A stretch of DNA of 9,678 nt from Acidobacteriaceae bacterium. GTDB lineage: Bacteria; Acidobacteriota; Terriglobia; Terriglobales; Acidobacteriaceae. A program made the position numbers and the translations under genes. The DNA is taken from positions 31,047 to 40,724 of the forward strand of contig PKXI01000177.1 of assembly GCA_003133425.1 (NCBI GenBank). The letters run 5' to 3'. Shown here piece by piece: positions 1 through 8,000 of this stretch (positions within the stretch are counted from its first letter, which is position 1; each line of letters begins with the position of its first letter). The notes beneath the pieces are model-generated. The model searched no databases. It had not been told where the DNA came from and saw only the letters and a list, made by a program, of their open reading frames with translations.

Positions 1-32
1 TCGCAACTGTAAACACCCCGGCAGAAAGCGCT

Positions 33-398
33 CTAGCTCAGTGGCCGTGCACTGCCTCCTGCCCTGCCCAGCGTGGCCAGCATCAGCACGCCCTGGACTA
101 CGAGCACCAGCGAGATCACGAAGACGAATCCTTCAAAGTGACCCGCGGGCGCGTTGCGGAAAAACGCCATCACTCCAAGCGCGATCAACGCCACCGCGCC
201 CAACCACAGCCAGCGTTCGCATCGGACGCCGGCATGCAGCATGCGCACCAGGATCGTGGTCACACAAATCGCAGCAATCACCAGCGCCGTGCCAATGCGC
301 GCGACGTAGCCTGGATGCCGCAGCACCGTCTCCATGATCGCCAACCAGCCAGCGCAAGCCAGCGTAAAGAACGAGACCAGCAAGAGAAACTTTCCCAT
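33..398 (-). CDS. Small four-helix inner-membrane protein, function unknown
   Basis: A 121-residue hydrophobic protein that I do not recognise as a named family. Four likely membrane helices are visible at about residues 4-22, 34-53, 63-80 and 90-110, joined by short loops, with a short Gly/Ser/Arg-containing C-terminal tail. The charged residues between helices 2 and 3 (Arg, Cys, Glu, Arg) are the only strongly polar loop. I place the start at the ATG at 398. It is preceded on the minus strand by AAGGGG with 8 bases of spacing. A GTG three codons upstream (407) overlaps that ribosome-binding site and is unlikely to be used. The gene lies about 70 bases downstream of the nucleoside hydrolase in the same direction and may be the last gene of that transcript. 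It has no catalytic motif, so a structural or accessory membrane role is all that can be suggested. Confidence 0.7.
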   Translation of the reverse strand: MGKFLLLVSFFTLACAGWLAIMETVLRHPGYVARIGTALVIAAICVTTILVRMLHAGVRCERWLWLGAVALIALGVMAFFRNAPAGHFEGFVFVISLVLVVQGVLMLATLGRAGGSARPLS

Positions 399-406
399 CG
401 GCGGCA

Positions 407-412
407 CCCCTT
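407..412 (-). promoter_or_regulatory. Ribosome-binding site that fixes the membrane-protein start
   Basis: On the minus strand this reads AAGGGG, followed by 8 bases and then ATG at 398. The upstream in-frame GTG at 405-407 overlaps this site, so it cannot use it. The ATG is therefore preferred. Confidence 0.6.
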
Positions 413-467
413 CTACGGCGTTTTCTGAACTAGCGTACCCTGAAAATCCGGTCCCTGATAGGCGTGC

Positions 468-1583
468 CTAGCGAACCGTTCCGGTCATCATTTCAACGAA
501 CATCTTTTGGAAGCGGGGCAGGTCGAGGTCGATCTGCGCATGCACCAGGCGAACACCGGTTGCGGGCTTGAGCGCCTCGTTCCACGTCAACGTGTTGCCG
601 TAGCTGGGGCCGTGGCTCAGGTCCACATCCATATAGAGCGGCTTCTCTTTTGTGATGAGTCCCGGCTCAACCCATGCGCAGGCGGCCAGTTCGTCCCACA
701 TGTAGTAGCGGTTCTGGCTCCATGCTGCAATGTAGCGCGCGGCCGGCGTGGACGACTTTGCAATCGCATCCAGCATCTCCTTCGAAAACGGAGCTTTGAT
801 GGATACGTCTGCGGTGGTCACGTCGATGCGCGGCCAGGCGGCGCGCAACACGATGTGCGCAGCCTCAGGATCGAACCAGAGGTTGAATTCGTGGCGCGGA
901 TCAGTGGCAAACTCCGGGTCGTCGGTCTGCGGATTGAGGCTTCCGCCCATCAATGCAATTCCCTTGGTCAGCGAAGCAAACTCGGGATCGATGGCGATGG
1001 CGAGCGCAATGTTGGTGAGCGGGCCGGCGGCGTAGATCGTCACCTCATGCGGATGCGCGCGCACCTGGCGAACGAGAAAGTGCGCCGCGTCCTCATCGAT
1101 TGCCTTGATGGTTGGCTGCCCTTCGGGCATGGGCGGAATCTCATAAGGTCCATGCGGCCGAGGCCTCTCGGCGCTGCCCTGCGTGGCATCAGCGGATGAC
1201 AAGGCCGGCGCCTGCCGCCATGCGCCCAGATAGGTCTGCTTCCCATTGAGCGACTCGGCGAGACGTGTCTCTTCCTGCGTGCGGACCAGCGGAAACACTG
1301 CGCCGCGCGCTACCGGCACATCGGAGTGTCCGGTCAGTTCCAGCATGCGCAGCGTATGCTGGGTTTCCTCGTCGCGCCAGGCGTCGCCGGTCACTATAGT
1401 AATGCCCAGCACTTTAACCTGCGGAGCCTCAAGCAGCGACATGATCGCCATCTGGTCGGAGCCGCCGGGGCCGGAGGCGTCCTGATCGATAAGCACCAGC
1501 CGCTTTTGCGCCGAACACACAACTGCCGTGAGCGCCAGCGTTAGAAAAAGAGTTGCGGTTCTCATAGGTGGGTATTGTGGCAT
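468..1583 (-). CDS. Exported nucleoside hydrolase (IUNH family) with divergent active site
   Basis: A 371-residue member of the inosine/uridine-preferring nucleoside hydrolase fold, which cleaves the N-glycosidic bond of ribonucleosides to base plus ribose. A Sec signal peptide (hydrophobic stretch about residues 11-22, then CSAQ) predicts periplasmic export, whereas the best-known enzymes are cytosolic. Family hallmarks are the N-terminal Asp-x-Asp (D33, D35), GPLTN (187-191), the MGG strand end (212-214), EFN (232-234) matching the ribose-binding Glu and Asn, and D297 as the late calcium Asp. The usual DxDPGxDD loop is about three residues longer and ends Ser-Asp (S42, D43). The His normally before the late Asp is Trp (W296). 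About 25 extra residues, Pro-rich, lie around 125-155. The start may instead be Met7 (1565), which gives a tidier signal peptide; neither start has a strong ribosome-binding site. It begins 30 bases after the KH/R3H gene, so they are probably co-transcribed. The fold is clear but the substrate is uncertain. Confidence 0.85.
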   Translation of the reverse strand: MPQYPPMRTATLFLTLALTAVVCSAQKRLVLIDQDASGPGGSDQMAIMSLLEAPQVKVLGITIVTGDAWRDEETQHTLRMLELTGHSDVPVARGAVFPLVRTQEETRLAESLNGKQTYLGAWRQAPALSSADATQGSAERPRPHGPYEIPPMPEGQPTIKAIDEDAAHFLVRQVRAHPHEVTIYAAGPLTNIALAIAIDPEFASLTKGIALMGGSLNPQTDDPEFATDPRHEFNLWFDPEAAHIVLRAAWPRIDVTTADVSIKAPFSKEMLDAIAKSSTPAARYIAAWSQNRYYMWDELAACAWVEPGLITKEKPLYMDVDLSHGPSYGNTLTWNEALKPATGVRLVHAQIDLDLPRFQKMFVEMMTGTVR

Positions 1584-1613
1584 ACAGAAGGCCCGACGTC
1601 AGCCTCGCCCGGT

Positions 1614-2165
1614 CTACCTGCGCCCAAAGCCTCTCGGCTTTATCGGCGGCGTCACAGGCAGGTCGGTTTTGCCCGCTGGAAACACGGCCAGAAATCGATC
1701 CTGCCCTTCGCCGCTGCTGGCTGTCTCCACGCCTTCCAGTGACTTGAAGGCCAGGTGCATCAGCCTGCGTTCGCGGCTGTTCATGGGCGGAAACGCGTAT
1801 GGGATTCCGCTCTTGAGCACCTTCTCCGCGGCAATTTCTGCCTGAAGCCGCAGTTCCTGGGCCCGCAGCGCTTTGAAGTTGGCGGCGTCAAAGCTCACCA
1901 GGTCGTTCTCGCGCTGGTCCAGACGGAGCATCTGCGCGGCGATCGTTTCCAGGGCGCGCAGCAACTCGCCGTTGTGCTGGGTTACCAGCGGCACATCGGG
2001 TCCGCCTAGTTCCACGTAAATCTGGCGGGCCTCCAAGCCCTCGGGGTCGCGAGCGCCTTCACCGGCTGTGATGCGGTATTTCAGGCGCATTCCGCCAAGC
2101 TTGTTCAGCGTGGCAAGAAATCCGGCAATCTTTTGGGCAGCTTGTTGCAGATCGGCAATTGGCAT
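1614..2165 (-). CDS. KH/R3H-domain RNA-binding protein, Jag/KhpB-like
   Basis: A 183-residue protein matching the C-terminal two-thirds of Jag (SpoIIIJ-associated protein, KhpB). That family binds RNA and in several bacteria affects cell division or envelope growth. Residues about 28-92 fit a type-II KH domain. Residues about 100-163 fit an R3H domain, with the PMN-x-RERR-xx-H signature at 127-137 containing the R133-xxx-H137 pair, then GVET and SGEG as in Jag. The separate Jag N-terminal domain is absent; only about 27 helical residues precede the KH. Where the KH GXXG loop is expected the sequence reads QHNG (63-66), losing the first Gly. The C-terminus is a basic Pro/Arg/Gly tail. In many bacteria jag lies next to yidC and rnpA, and neither is seen here. 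The gene is first in a leftward run with the nucleoside hydrolase. Start ATG at 2165 has only a weak ribosome-binding site. Confidence 0.8.
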   Translation of the reverse strand: MPIADLQQAAQKIAGFLATLNKLGGMRLKYRITAGEGARDPEGLEARQIYVELGGPDVPLVTQHNGELLRALETIAAQMLRLDQRENDLVSFDAANFKALRAQELRLQAEIAAEKVLKSGIPYAFPPMNSRERRLMHLAFKSLEGVETASSGEGQDRFLAVFPAGKTDLPVTPPIKPRGFGRR

Positions 2166-2299
2166 AACTCAGTAGTATCGCAGAGCAGGGCCCGGGAGGG
2201 GCGGGGAAATCTTGAGAAGAGCAAGACCGGTCACCGAATCCGTGGAAACATGTCCCTGAAGTTTTAGTCAGATTCAGGAAAAACTCAGGCGCCGATTGT
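2166..2299. promoter_or_regulatory. Divergent intergenic region, KH/R3H gene versus efflux operon
   Basis: This 134-base gap separates the leftward KH/R3H gene from the rightward efflux operon, so it should carry promoters for both. No strong sigma-70 pair is visible on either strand. On the minus strand GATACT (2174-2179) resembles a -10 box but has no fitting -35. On the plus strand TTGAGA (2212-2217) is a weak -35 without a good -10. Small dyads are present: GACCGGTC (2225-2232) and CCTGAA/TTCAGG (2255-2278). The promoter role is inferred from layout. Confidence 0.45.
2255..2289. repeat. Inverted repeat plus extra half-site, possible operator of the efflux operon
   Basis: CCTGAA (2255-2260) and TTCAGG (2273-2278) form a perfect 6-base inverted repeat around a 12-base centre. 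TCAGG recurs at 2285-2289, exactly 11 bases after the TCAGG at 2274-2278, which is about one helical turn. The array ends 10 bases before the TolC-like start codon. Such a position suits a repressor, but no regulator gene is in the window. The last copy may simply serve as the ribosome-binding site. Confidence 0.3.
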
Positions 2300-3706
2300 A
2301 TGCTTCTGAGTGTGACCATGCAGGGCGACTTCCGGCGCGAAGAGGGACGGCGGCAATTTGGAACCCTGGCCCGCCGCCTCGTCCTTTCGCTGCTGGTTGC
2401 GGCAGCGGTACTTTCTTCCCAAGGTCAGACACCGGGCGACGCAGCCAATCCCGCGCCCACGGCCCAGCCCGTTGTCATCACGCTTGAAGAGGCCATTCAC
2501 CGCGCCGAGGCCAACGAGCCTGCGTATGCGGCAGCGTTGGCCGAGAATAGAGTTTCCTCGCTTGACCGGTATATCGCGCGCGGCGCCCTGTTGCCCGGCG
2601 TTGTGTATCACAATCAGGCCATTTACACGCAACCAAACGGCGTGGCCACCACCACGGCCACAGAGCCCGCACAAAAATTCATTGCCAACAACGCGGTACA
2701 CGAGTACGCCAGCCAGGCCTCGGTCAACGAGACGTTTGGACTGGCCGGGGTGGCCGGCGTGCGACGGGCCGATGCTGCGTCTGCGTTCGCCGCGGCCGAG
2801 CTTGAAGTGGCAAGGCGTGGATTGGTCGCCGCGGTTACTGGCCTGTTCTACGGCTCGCTGGCGGCAGATCACAAGCTTACGGTTGCCGAGCGCGCCCGCC
2901 AGGAAGCTGCGGATTTTTCGAAATTGACTAACGAACGCGAACAAGGGCGCGAAGTGGCTCACGCGGACGTGTTGAAGGCGCAATTGACAGAGCAGCAGCG
3001 GGTACGTGACTTCGAAGATGCCAAAGTGGCAGCGGAAAAAGCGCGGCTGGAACTGGGCGTTCTGCTGTTTCCCGATCCGCGCACCGCGTACACATTGCAG
3101 GCGTCAGGCGATGCACCGCCGCTGGCCTCGCGGGAGGATGTGGAGCAGGCAGCGGGCAAGAACAATCCCGAGTTGAAGAGCGCGCTGGCAGCGCTGAGCG
3201 TGAGCAACGCCGATGTACTTGCGGCGCGGGCGGCCTATCTGCCTGACCTGGGGCTCAACGTGACGTACGGCATCGATGCTCCGCAGCTTGCTTTCAACGG
3301 ACCCGACAAAGCGCGCAACCTCGGCTACTCGGCCAGCGTGACGCTGGACATTCCGGTGTGGGACTGGCTATCGACCGAGCACCGCGTAAAGCAGAGCGAG
3401 ATTCGCCGCGGCGCTGCGCAGGTGGTGCTGAGCGCAACGCAGCGGCGGCTGATTGCCCGGCTAGACGAAGCATACTCGGAGGCCGTAGCGGCACGAAACC
3501 AGTTCGCCTCGCTCGATGCCAGCGTGGTCACAGCCGGCGAAAGCCTGCGCCTGACCAAACTTCGCTACACCGGCGGCGAGGCAACGGTACTTGAAGTTGT
3601 GGATGCGCAAAGTGCCTTTGTGACTGCCCAGAATGCCCGCGAGGACGGAAGGGTGCGCTACGAAGCAGCGCTGGCCGATCTGCAAACATTGACCGGAACC
3701 ATGTAG
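2300..3706 (+). CDS. TolC-like outer-membrane efflux channel protein
   Basis: A 468-residue outer-membrane factor, the trimeric exit duct of tripartite pumps spanning outer membrane and periplasm. Two OEP repeats are visible. The first opens at about residue 61 with the typical LEEAI-type helix and runs to about 255. The second starts near 275 (REDVEQAA followed by NNPELKSA) and ends at the C-terminus with the family-like LxDLQxLTG ending. Long Ala/Glu/Gln-rich helices form the periplasmic barrel. The second repeat contains the YxxGEATVLEVVDAQ motif characteristic of the family. Its signal peptide has a long Arg-rich n-region (residues 11-26) before the hydrophobic core at 27-39. No lipobox Cys is seen, so it is probably not lipidated. 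ATG 2300 has AGG 10 bases upstream; Met7 (2318) is an alternative. It is first in the efflux operon, 19 bases before the adaptor. Length is normal. Confidence 0.92.
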   Translation: MLLSVTMQGDFRREEGRRQFGTLARRLVLSLLVAAAVLSSQGQTPGDAANPAPTAQPVVITLEEAIHRAEANEPAYAAALAENRVSSLDRYIARGALLPGVVYHNQAIYTQPNGVATTTATEPAQKFIANNAVHEYASQASVNETFGLAGVAGVRRADAASAFAAAELEVARRGLVAAVTGLFYGSLAADHKLTVAERARQEAADFSKLTNEREQGREVAHADVLKAQLTEQQRVRDFEDAKVAAEKARLELGVLLFPDPRTAYTLQASGDAPPLASREDVEQAAGKNNPELKSALAALSVSNADVLAARAAYLPDLGLNVTYGIDAPQLAFNGPDKARNLGYSASVTLDIPVWDWLSTEHRVKQSEIRRGAAQVVLSATQRRLIARLDEAYSEAVAARNQFASLDASVVTAGESLRLTKLRYTGGEATVLEVVDAQSAFVTAQNAREDGRVRYEAALADLQTLTGTM

Positions 3707-3715
3707 TACAGGCAA

Positions 3716-3772
3716 GAGCAGGAAGATGAGCAGCAGGAAATTGAGCAGTAGGAAAACGAGCAGTATGAAGAC
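3716..3772 (+). repeat. 15-base imperfect tandem repeat across the adaptor start codon
   Basis: Four units begin with GAGCAG at 3716, 3728, 3743 and 3758. The first is 12 bases long and the others 15. The middle two differ at only a few positions and each contains AGGAAA. Within the adaptor reading frame the last three units encode SSRKL, SSRKT and SSMKT. The repeat starts ten bases after the TolC-like stop codon and covers the ATG candidates at 3726 and 3765 and a TTG at 3741. Slipped-strand duplication is the simplest origin. Confidence 0.8.
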
Positions 3773-5090
3773 TGGATCTGCAGTATTGACAAGCTGGAAT
3801 CGAACACCTCAGGCGCCTTCCTTCAAGCCGCGCTGGGTCCTGCTTTGCGCCATGGCGCTTCCTGCTGCGCTCATGCCAGGCTGCAAAAAGGAGGCCGAGC
3901 CAGAGCCGCTGGTGACCGTGCAGGCCGCGCATCCTGAGCAGGGGCCCATCGCCGAGCATATTGAAGCCGATGCGGTTCTAGCGCCGCTGGCGCAAGCGGC
4001 CATCGCGCCCAAGATCAGTGCGCCGGTGCGCAAGTTTTACGTGCAGCGCGGAACGCGCGTGAAGGAAGGCCAGTTGCTCGCCATCCTGGAGAACAACGAT
4101 CTGGCTGCGGCGGCGTTGGACAACAAGGGCTCGTTCGTAGCAGCGCAGGCAGCCTTCGATACGGCCACCAGGGCGCAGGTGCCGGAAGACACACTCAAGG
4201 CCGAGTCGGATGTGGCGCAGACCAAGGCAAATCTCGATTTGAACCTCAGCATCGTGAAGAGCCGCAAGGAATTGTTTGCAGAAGGGGCGATTCCGGGCCG
4301 CGATCTGGATACCGCCACGGCCGCGCTCGTGCAGGCCCAGGCAGCTTACGACGCGGCGGCAAAGCACCTGGAATCGGTGCGCAGCGTGAGCCGTGAAGCC
4401 GCGCTCAAGTCCGCGCAGGGACAGCTGACTTCTGCCGAAGGCAAGTACAAGGGCGCCGAAGCCGCGGTGAACTACTCCGAAATCAAAAGTCCTATTGACG
4501 GCGTCGTTACCGACCGGCCGTTATTCGCGGGTGAAACGGCGGCTGCCGGTGCGCCGCTGATCACGGTGATGGAAACATCAACGCTGCTTGCCAAGACACA
4601 CATCGCGCAGAGCCTGGCCCAGCAGATGAAGGTGGACGACGAAGCGTCCGTCCACGTGCCAGGGCTGGCCGATCCAGTGGAGGGAAAGGTTTCACTCGTC
4701 AGTCCGGCGCTCGACCCCGGCAGTACTACCGTCGAAGTCTGGCTCAAGATCGACAACAAAGCGGGCAAGCTCAAGGTTGGTACGCCGGTAAAGGTTTCCA
4801 TCACTGGCAGGAGCGTCGCGCAAGCGTGGAAGGTTCCGGCTGCCTCAATTCTCACCGCGCAGGACGGAAGCAAATCGGTGATGGTGGTGGGCGATGACGG
4901 CGCGGCGCATCGCAAGCCCGTAACCTTGGGCATCGCAGACGCCGAAGATGTGCAGGTGACCGGCGGCCTTGGAGCAACGGACCTTGTCATCACTGGCGGG
5001 GCATACGGGCTCGATGATGGCACGAAGGTCAAGGTGGGTCCGGCCGAAGAAGAAGCGCCAGCAGCCGGCAAGGGCGGAGGGGCGGACTGA
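3726..5090 (+). CDS. RND efflux periplasmic adaptor (membrane fusion protein), probable lipoprotein
   Basis: A 454-residue HlyD/AcrA-type adaptor that bridges the RND permease and the TolC-like channel in the periplasm. A hydrophobic segment (about 37-50) ends in MPGC with Cys53 followed by KKE, suggesting lipidation and anchoring to the inner membrane. The box is imperfect, with Met at -3 and Pro at -2. Domains in order are a first lipoyl half (about 91-123, with APV and GTRVKEGQLL), an Ala/Gln/Lys-rich coiled-coil hairpin (about 126-245), a second lipoyl half (about 250-283, SPIDGVV), a beta-barrel (about 285-360) and a membrane-proximal domain (about 365-440). The start is uncertain. ATG 3726 has its AGGA too close. 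ATG 3765 (Met14) has AGGA 11 bases upstream and would remove the repeat-encoded SSRK peptides, leaving a more normal though still long n-region. The stop overlaps the permease start. Confidence 0.92.
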   Translation: MSSRKLSSRKTSSMKTGSAVLTSWNRTPQAPSFKPRWVLLCAMALPAALMPGCKKEAEPEPLVTVQAAHPEQGPIAEHIEADAVLAPLAQAAIAPKISAPVRKFYVQRGTRVKEGQLLAILENNDLAAAALDNKGSFVAAQAAFDTATRAQVPEDTLKAESDVAQTKANLDLNLSIVKSRKELFAEGAIPGRDLDTATAALVQAQAAYDAAAKHLESVRSVSREAALKSAQGQLTSAEGKYKGAEAAVNYSEIKSPIDGVVTDRPLFAGETAAAGAPLITVMETSTLLAKTHIAQSLAQQMKVDDEASVHVPGLADPVEGKVSLVSPALDPGSTTVEVWLKIDNKAGKLKVGTPVKVSITGRSVAQAWKVPAASILTAQDGSKSVMVVGDDGAAHRKPVTLGIADAEDVQVTGGLGATDLVITGGAYGLDDGTKVKVGPAEEEAPAAGKGGGAD

Positions 5091-8000
5091 TGCCGAACGA
5101 TGGGCCCGGCGCGCACGAAAAAACGGGTGAAGCCCAGAAACCCTTCTGGCTGGCCCGATCCACACGCACCATCTTCTTCTTTGCAACGGTTCTTACCATC
5201 GCCGGGATTTATTTTGCGTTTCAGGTGCCGATCTCCGTCTTTCCCGAGACCAACTTTCCCCGCGTGGTGATTGGCGTCGACAACGGAGTAATGCCGCTCG
5301 AGCAGATGCAGGTGACTATCACCAAGCCCATTGAGGACGCGGTGAACACCGTGCCCGGCCTGGTGACTGTTCGCTCCATTACCAGCCGCGGCCAGGCTGA
5401 GGTCAGCCTCTTCTTCGACTGGAACGTGGACATGTTCCAATCGCTCCAGTTGGTGGATGCGGCACTGTCAAGGGTGGAGCAAACGCTGCCAGCCACAGCC
5501 AAGATCACCTCCAACCGGCTTACCTTCGCCACGTTTCCAATTCTCGGCTACAGCCTCACCTCCGACACCATTCCGCAGACACAGCTTTGGGAGATTGCCA
5601 CCTACGATCTGAAGCCGCCGCTGAATCGCGTGGCAGGCGTCAGCACTGTGCTGGTGCAGGGCGGCAAACAGCCAGAGTTTCATGTGGTCCCGAACCTGGC
5701 GCTGATGCAGACCGCGGGAGTCACTATTCAGGACTTGGTGAACGCCATCCAGGCTTCGAATATTATGGACTCGCCCGGACTATACGAGGCCAATCATCAG
5801 TTGATTCTTGGCCTGGTGGGGGCGCAGGTGCACGACGCCGATGGGCTGCGTCAGCTCGTCGTCAAGAGCACGCCAGCAGGCGCTCCCGTGTACGTGGCCG
5901 ATGTGGCCACAGTTGTGCAGGCAACCCTGCCCATCTACACCACCGTGACGGCGAAGGGCAAAGACGCGGTTCTGCTAACTATCGCGCGTCAGCCCTCCAG
6001 CAACACTGTTGCAGTGGCGGATGAAGTGGCCGCCAAGGTCGCAGAGTTGCGTGCCAAGCTGCCGGCGGGCGTCAAGCTCGAGCTCTTCTACGACCAGTCG
6101 CAACTGGTGCGCGACTCGATCTCCAGCGTGCGTGACGCCATCTTCATCGGGCTTATCCTGGCCTGCATCATCCTGTTCCTCTTCCTGCGCGACTGGACAT
6201 CGTCGCTCGTCGCCGGCCTCGTCATCCCGGTCACCATCGCTGTCACCATCCTTGTGCTTTGGGGCATCGGCCAAAGCTTCAACCTGATGACGCTGGGCGG
6301 CCTTGCTGCCGCCATCGGGCTGGTGATCGACGACGCCATCGTGGTGGTTGAAAACATCGTGATGCATCGTGACGCCGGCGAAAACCGATCAGAAGCCGTG
6401 CGCAAGGCGCTGAAAGAAATCACAACACCGCTCATCGGTTCAACTATCACGCCGGTAGTGGTGTTTTTGCCGCTTGTGTCTGTGAGCGGCGTGACGGGAA
6501 GCTTTTTCCGCGCGCTTGCAATCACCATGGCAGCGGCCCTGCTCACCTCGCTCATGCTGGCCCTTACCTGGACGCCCGGCCTGAGCCTGGTGTTACTTGG
6601 CAAGCGAGACAAAGATAAAGAGCAGGAAGAGAACAAGCCAAAGAGCGTGATGAGCCGCGTGCTCCAACTTCACAAGCGCGCATTGGACTGGGCGCTGGCC
6701 AAGCCGCTGTGGGTCGGTGCTGCTTGTGTGTTGCTTGTTATCGGCACGTGGGCCGGCTACAACGCGCTTGGCTCCGACCTGCTGCCGGAGATGGACGAGG
6801 GCGGCTTCATTCTCGACTACATCATGCCCGCCGGCAGTTCGCTGAGCGAAACCAATCGCGTTCTAGAACACGTCGAGCGTATCCTGCATGCCACGCCAGA
6901 AGTGGAAATCACCTCTCGCCGTACCGGAATGGAAATGGGGTTCAACGCGGTGCACGAGGCCAACACCGGTGACTTTACCGTCAAGCTGAAGGCCAAGCGC
7001 AGCCGCTCCATCGACGATGTGATGGCAGATATTCGCCAACAGATCAGGACCACGGAGCCGGAGCTGGACATTGAATTCACCCAGGTGCTGCAGGACATGA
7101 TCGGCGATCTCTCCAACGCGCCCGAGCCCATCCAGCTCAAGATATTTACCGACGACCCGGCCCAGCTCGCGCAACTCGGCCCCAGGGTGGGTGACGCCAT
7201 CGGCAAGATTCCCGGCGTGGTCGATGTGCAGGACGGCATCGAGAACACAATCAGCGGCCCTGCGACCAACTTCCAGATCGATCCCGTGGTCGCCGCCCGT
7301 CTCGGCTTCACTCCGGCAGAAGTCTCAGAGGACGCAACCGCAATTCTCGACGGCGTGGAAACCACCGATCCGATCATCGCGAACGGACGGCCCTACACCA
7401 TCCGCGTGCGCCTCGGCGATGAAACCCGCTCCTCGCTCGAGGCCATCCAGAATACGGTCTTCAACAGCACTTCGGGTCACACAGCATCCCTCGGATCGCT
7501 GGCAACCGTCGAGCAATTGCCGCCGCAAAACGAAATCCGCAAGGAAAACCTGCAACGGCTAGTCGTCGTCACCGGCCGCCTTGAAGGCTCCGACCTCGGC
7601 ACCGGGGTCGCCAAAGTTCAGAAGACTGTCGCCGGTCTCCACTTACCCGCTTCAGTCCGCGTGGAGTACGGCGGAACCTATGAGGAGCAGCAGAAATCCT
7701 TTCGCGATCTGCTGCGCGTGCTGATCCTGGCGCTGGCGCTGGTATTCGGCGTGCTGCTCACCGAGTTCCGCAACTTTCCGGCCCCCATCGCGATTCTCAC
7801 TTCATCGGTGCTTTCCATCGCCGGAGTCATTCTGGCGCTGCTTGTTACGCGCACCACGTTCAACGTCGCTTCGTTCATGGGGCTCATCATGGTCATCGGT
7901 ATCGTGGCCAAGAACGGAATCCTGCTGCTCGACGCCGACGAGAGATTTCGCGCCGAGGGCGCATCGGCGCACGATGCCATGCTTCACGCAGCCCAGCGGC

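Noticed and set aside
460..469. AGGCGTGCCT dyad at the end of the nucleoside hydrolase gene as a terminator
   Set aside because: The four-base arms with a two-base centre cannot form a stable hairpin, and no T-tract follows on the minus strand.
507..1199. A 230-codon plus-strand open frame opposite the nucleoside hydrolase
   Set aside because: The minus strand carries a complete family-level match with a signal peptide. The plus-strand product has no recognisable domain and is best explained by GC-rich codon bias.
2210..2226. TCTTG/CAAGA hairpin as a terminator
   Set aside because: The five-base arms are AT-containing and weak, there is no following T-run, and the site lies between divergent genes where no terminator is needed.
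2225..2232. Palindrome GACCGGTC as an operator
   Set aside because: Eight bases with no flanking symmetry are expected by chance in GC-rich DNA; there is no second copy nearby.
4472..5440. A 322-codon minus-strand open frame across the adaptor/permease junction
   Set aside because: It is antisense to two strongly supported RND-pump genes, crosses their junction, and has the low-complexity Ser/Pro/Thr composition of a shadow frame.
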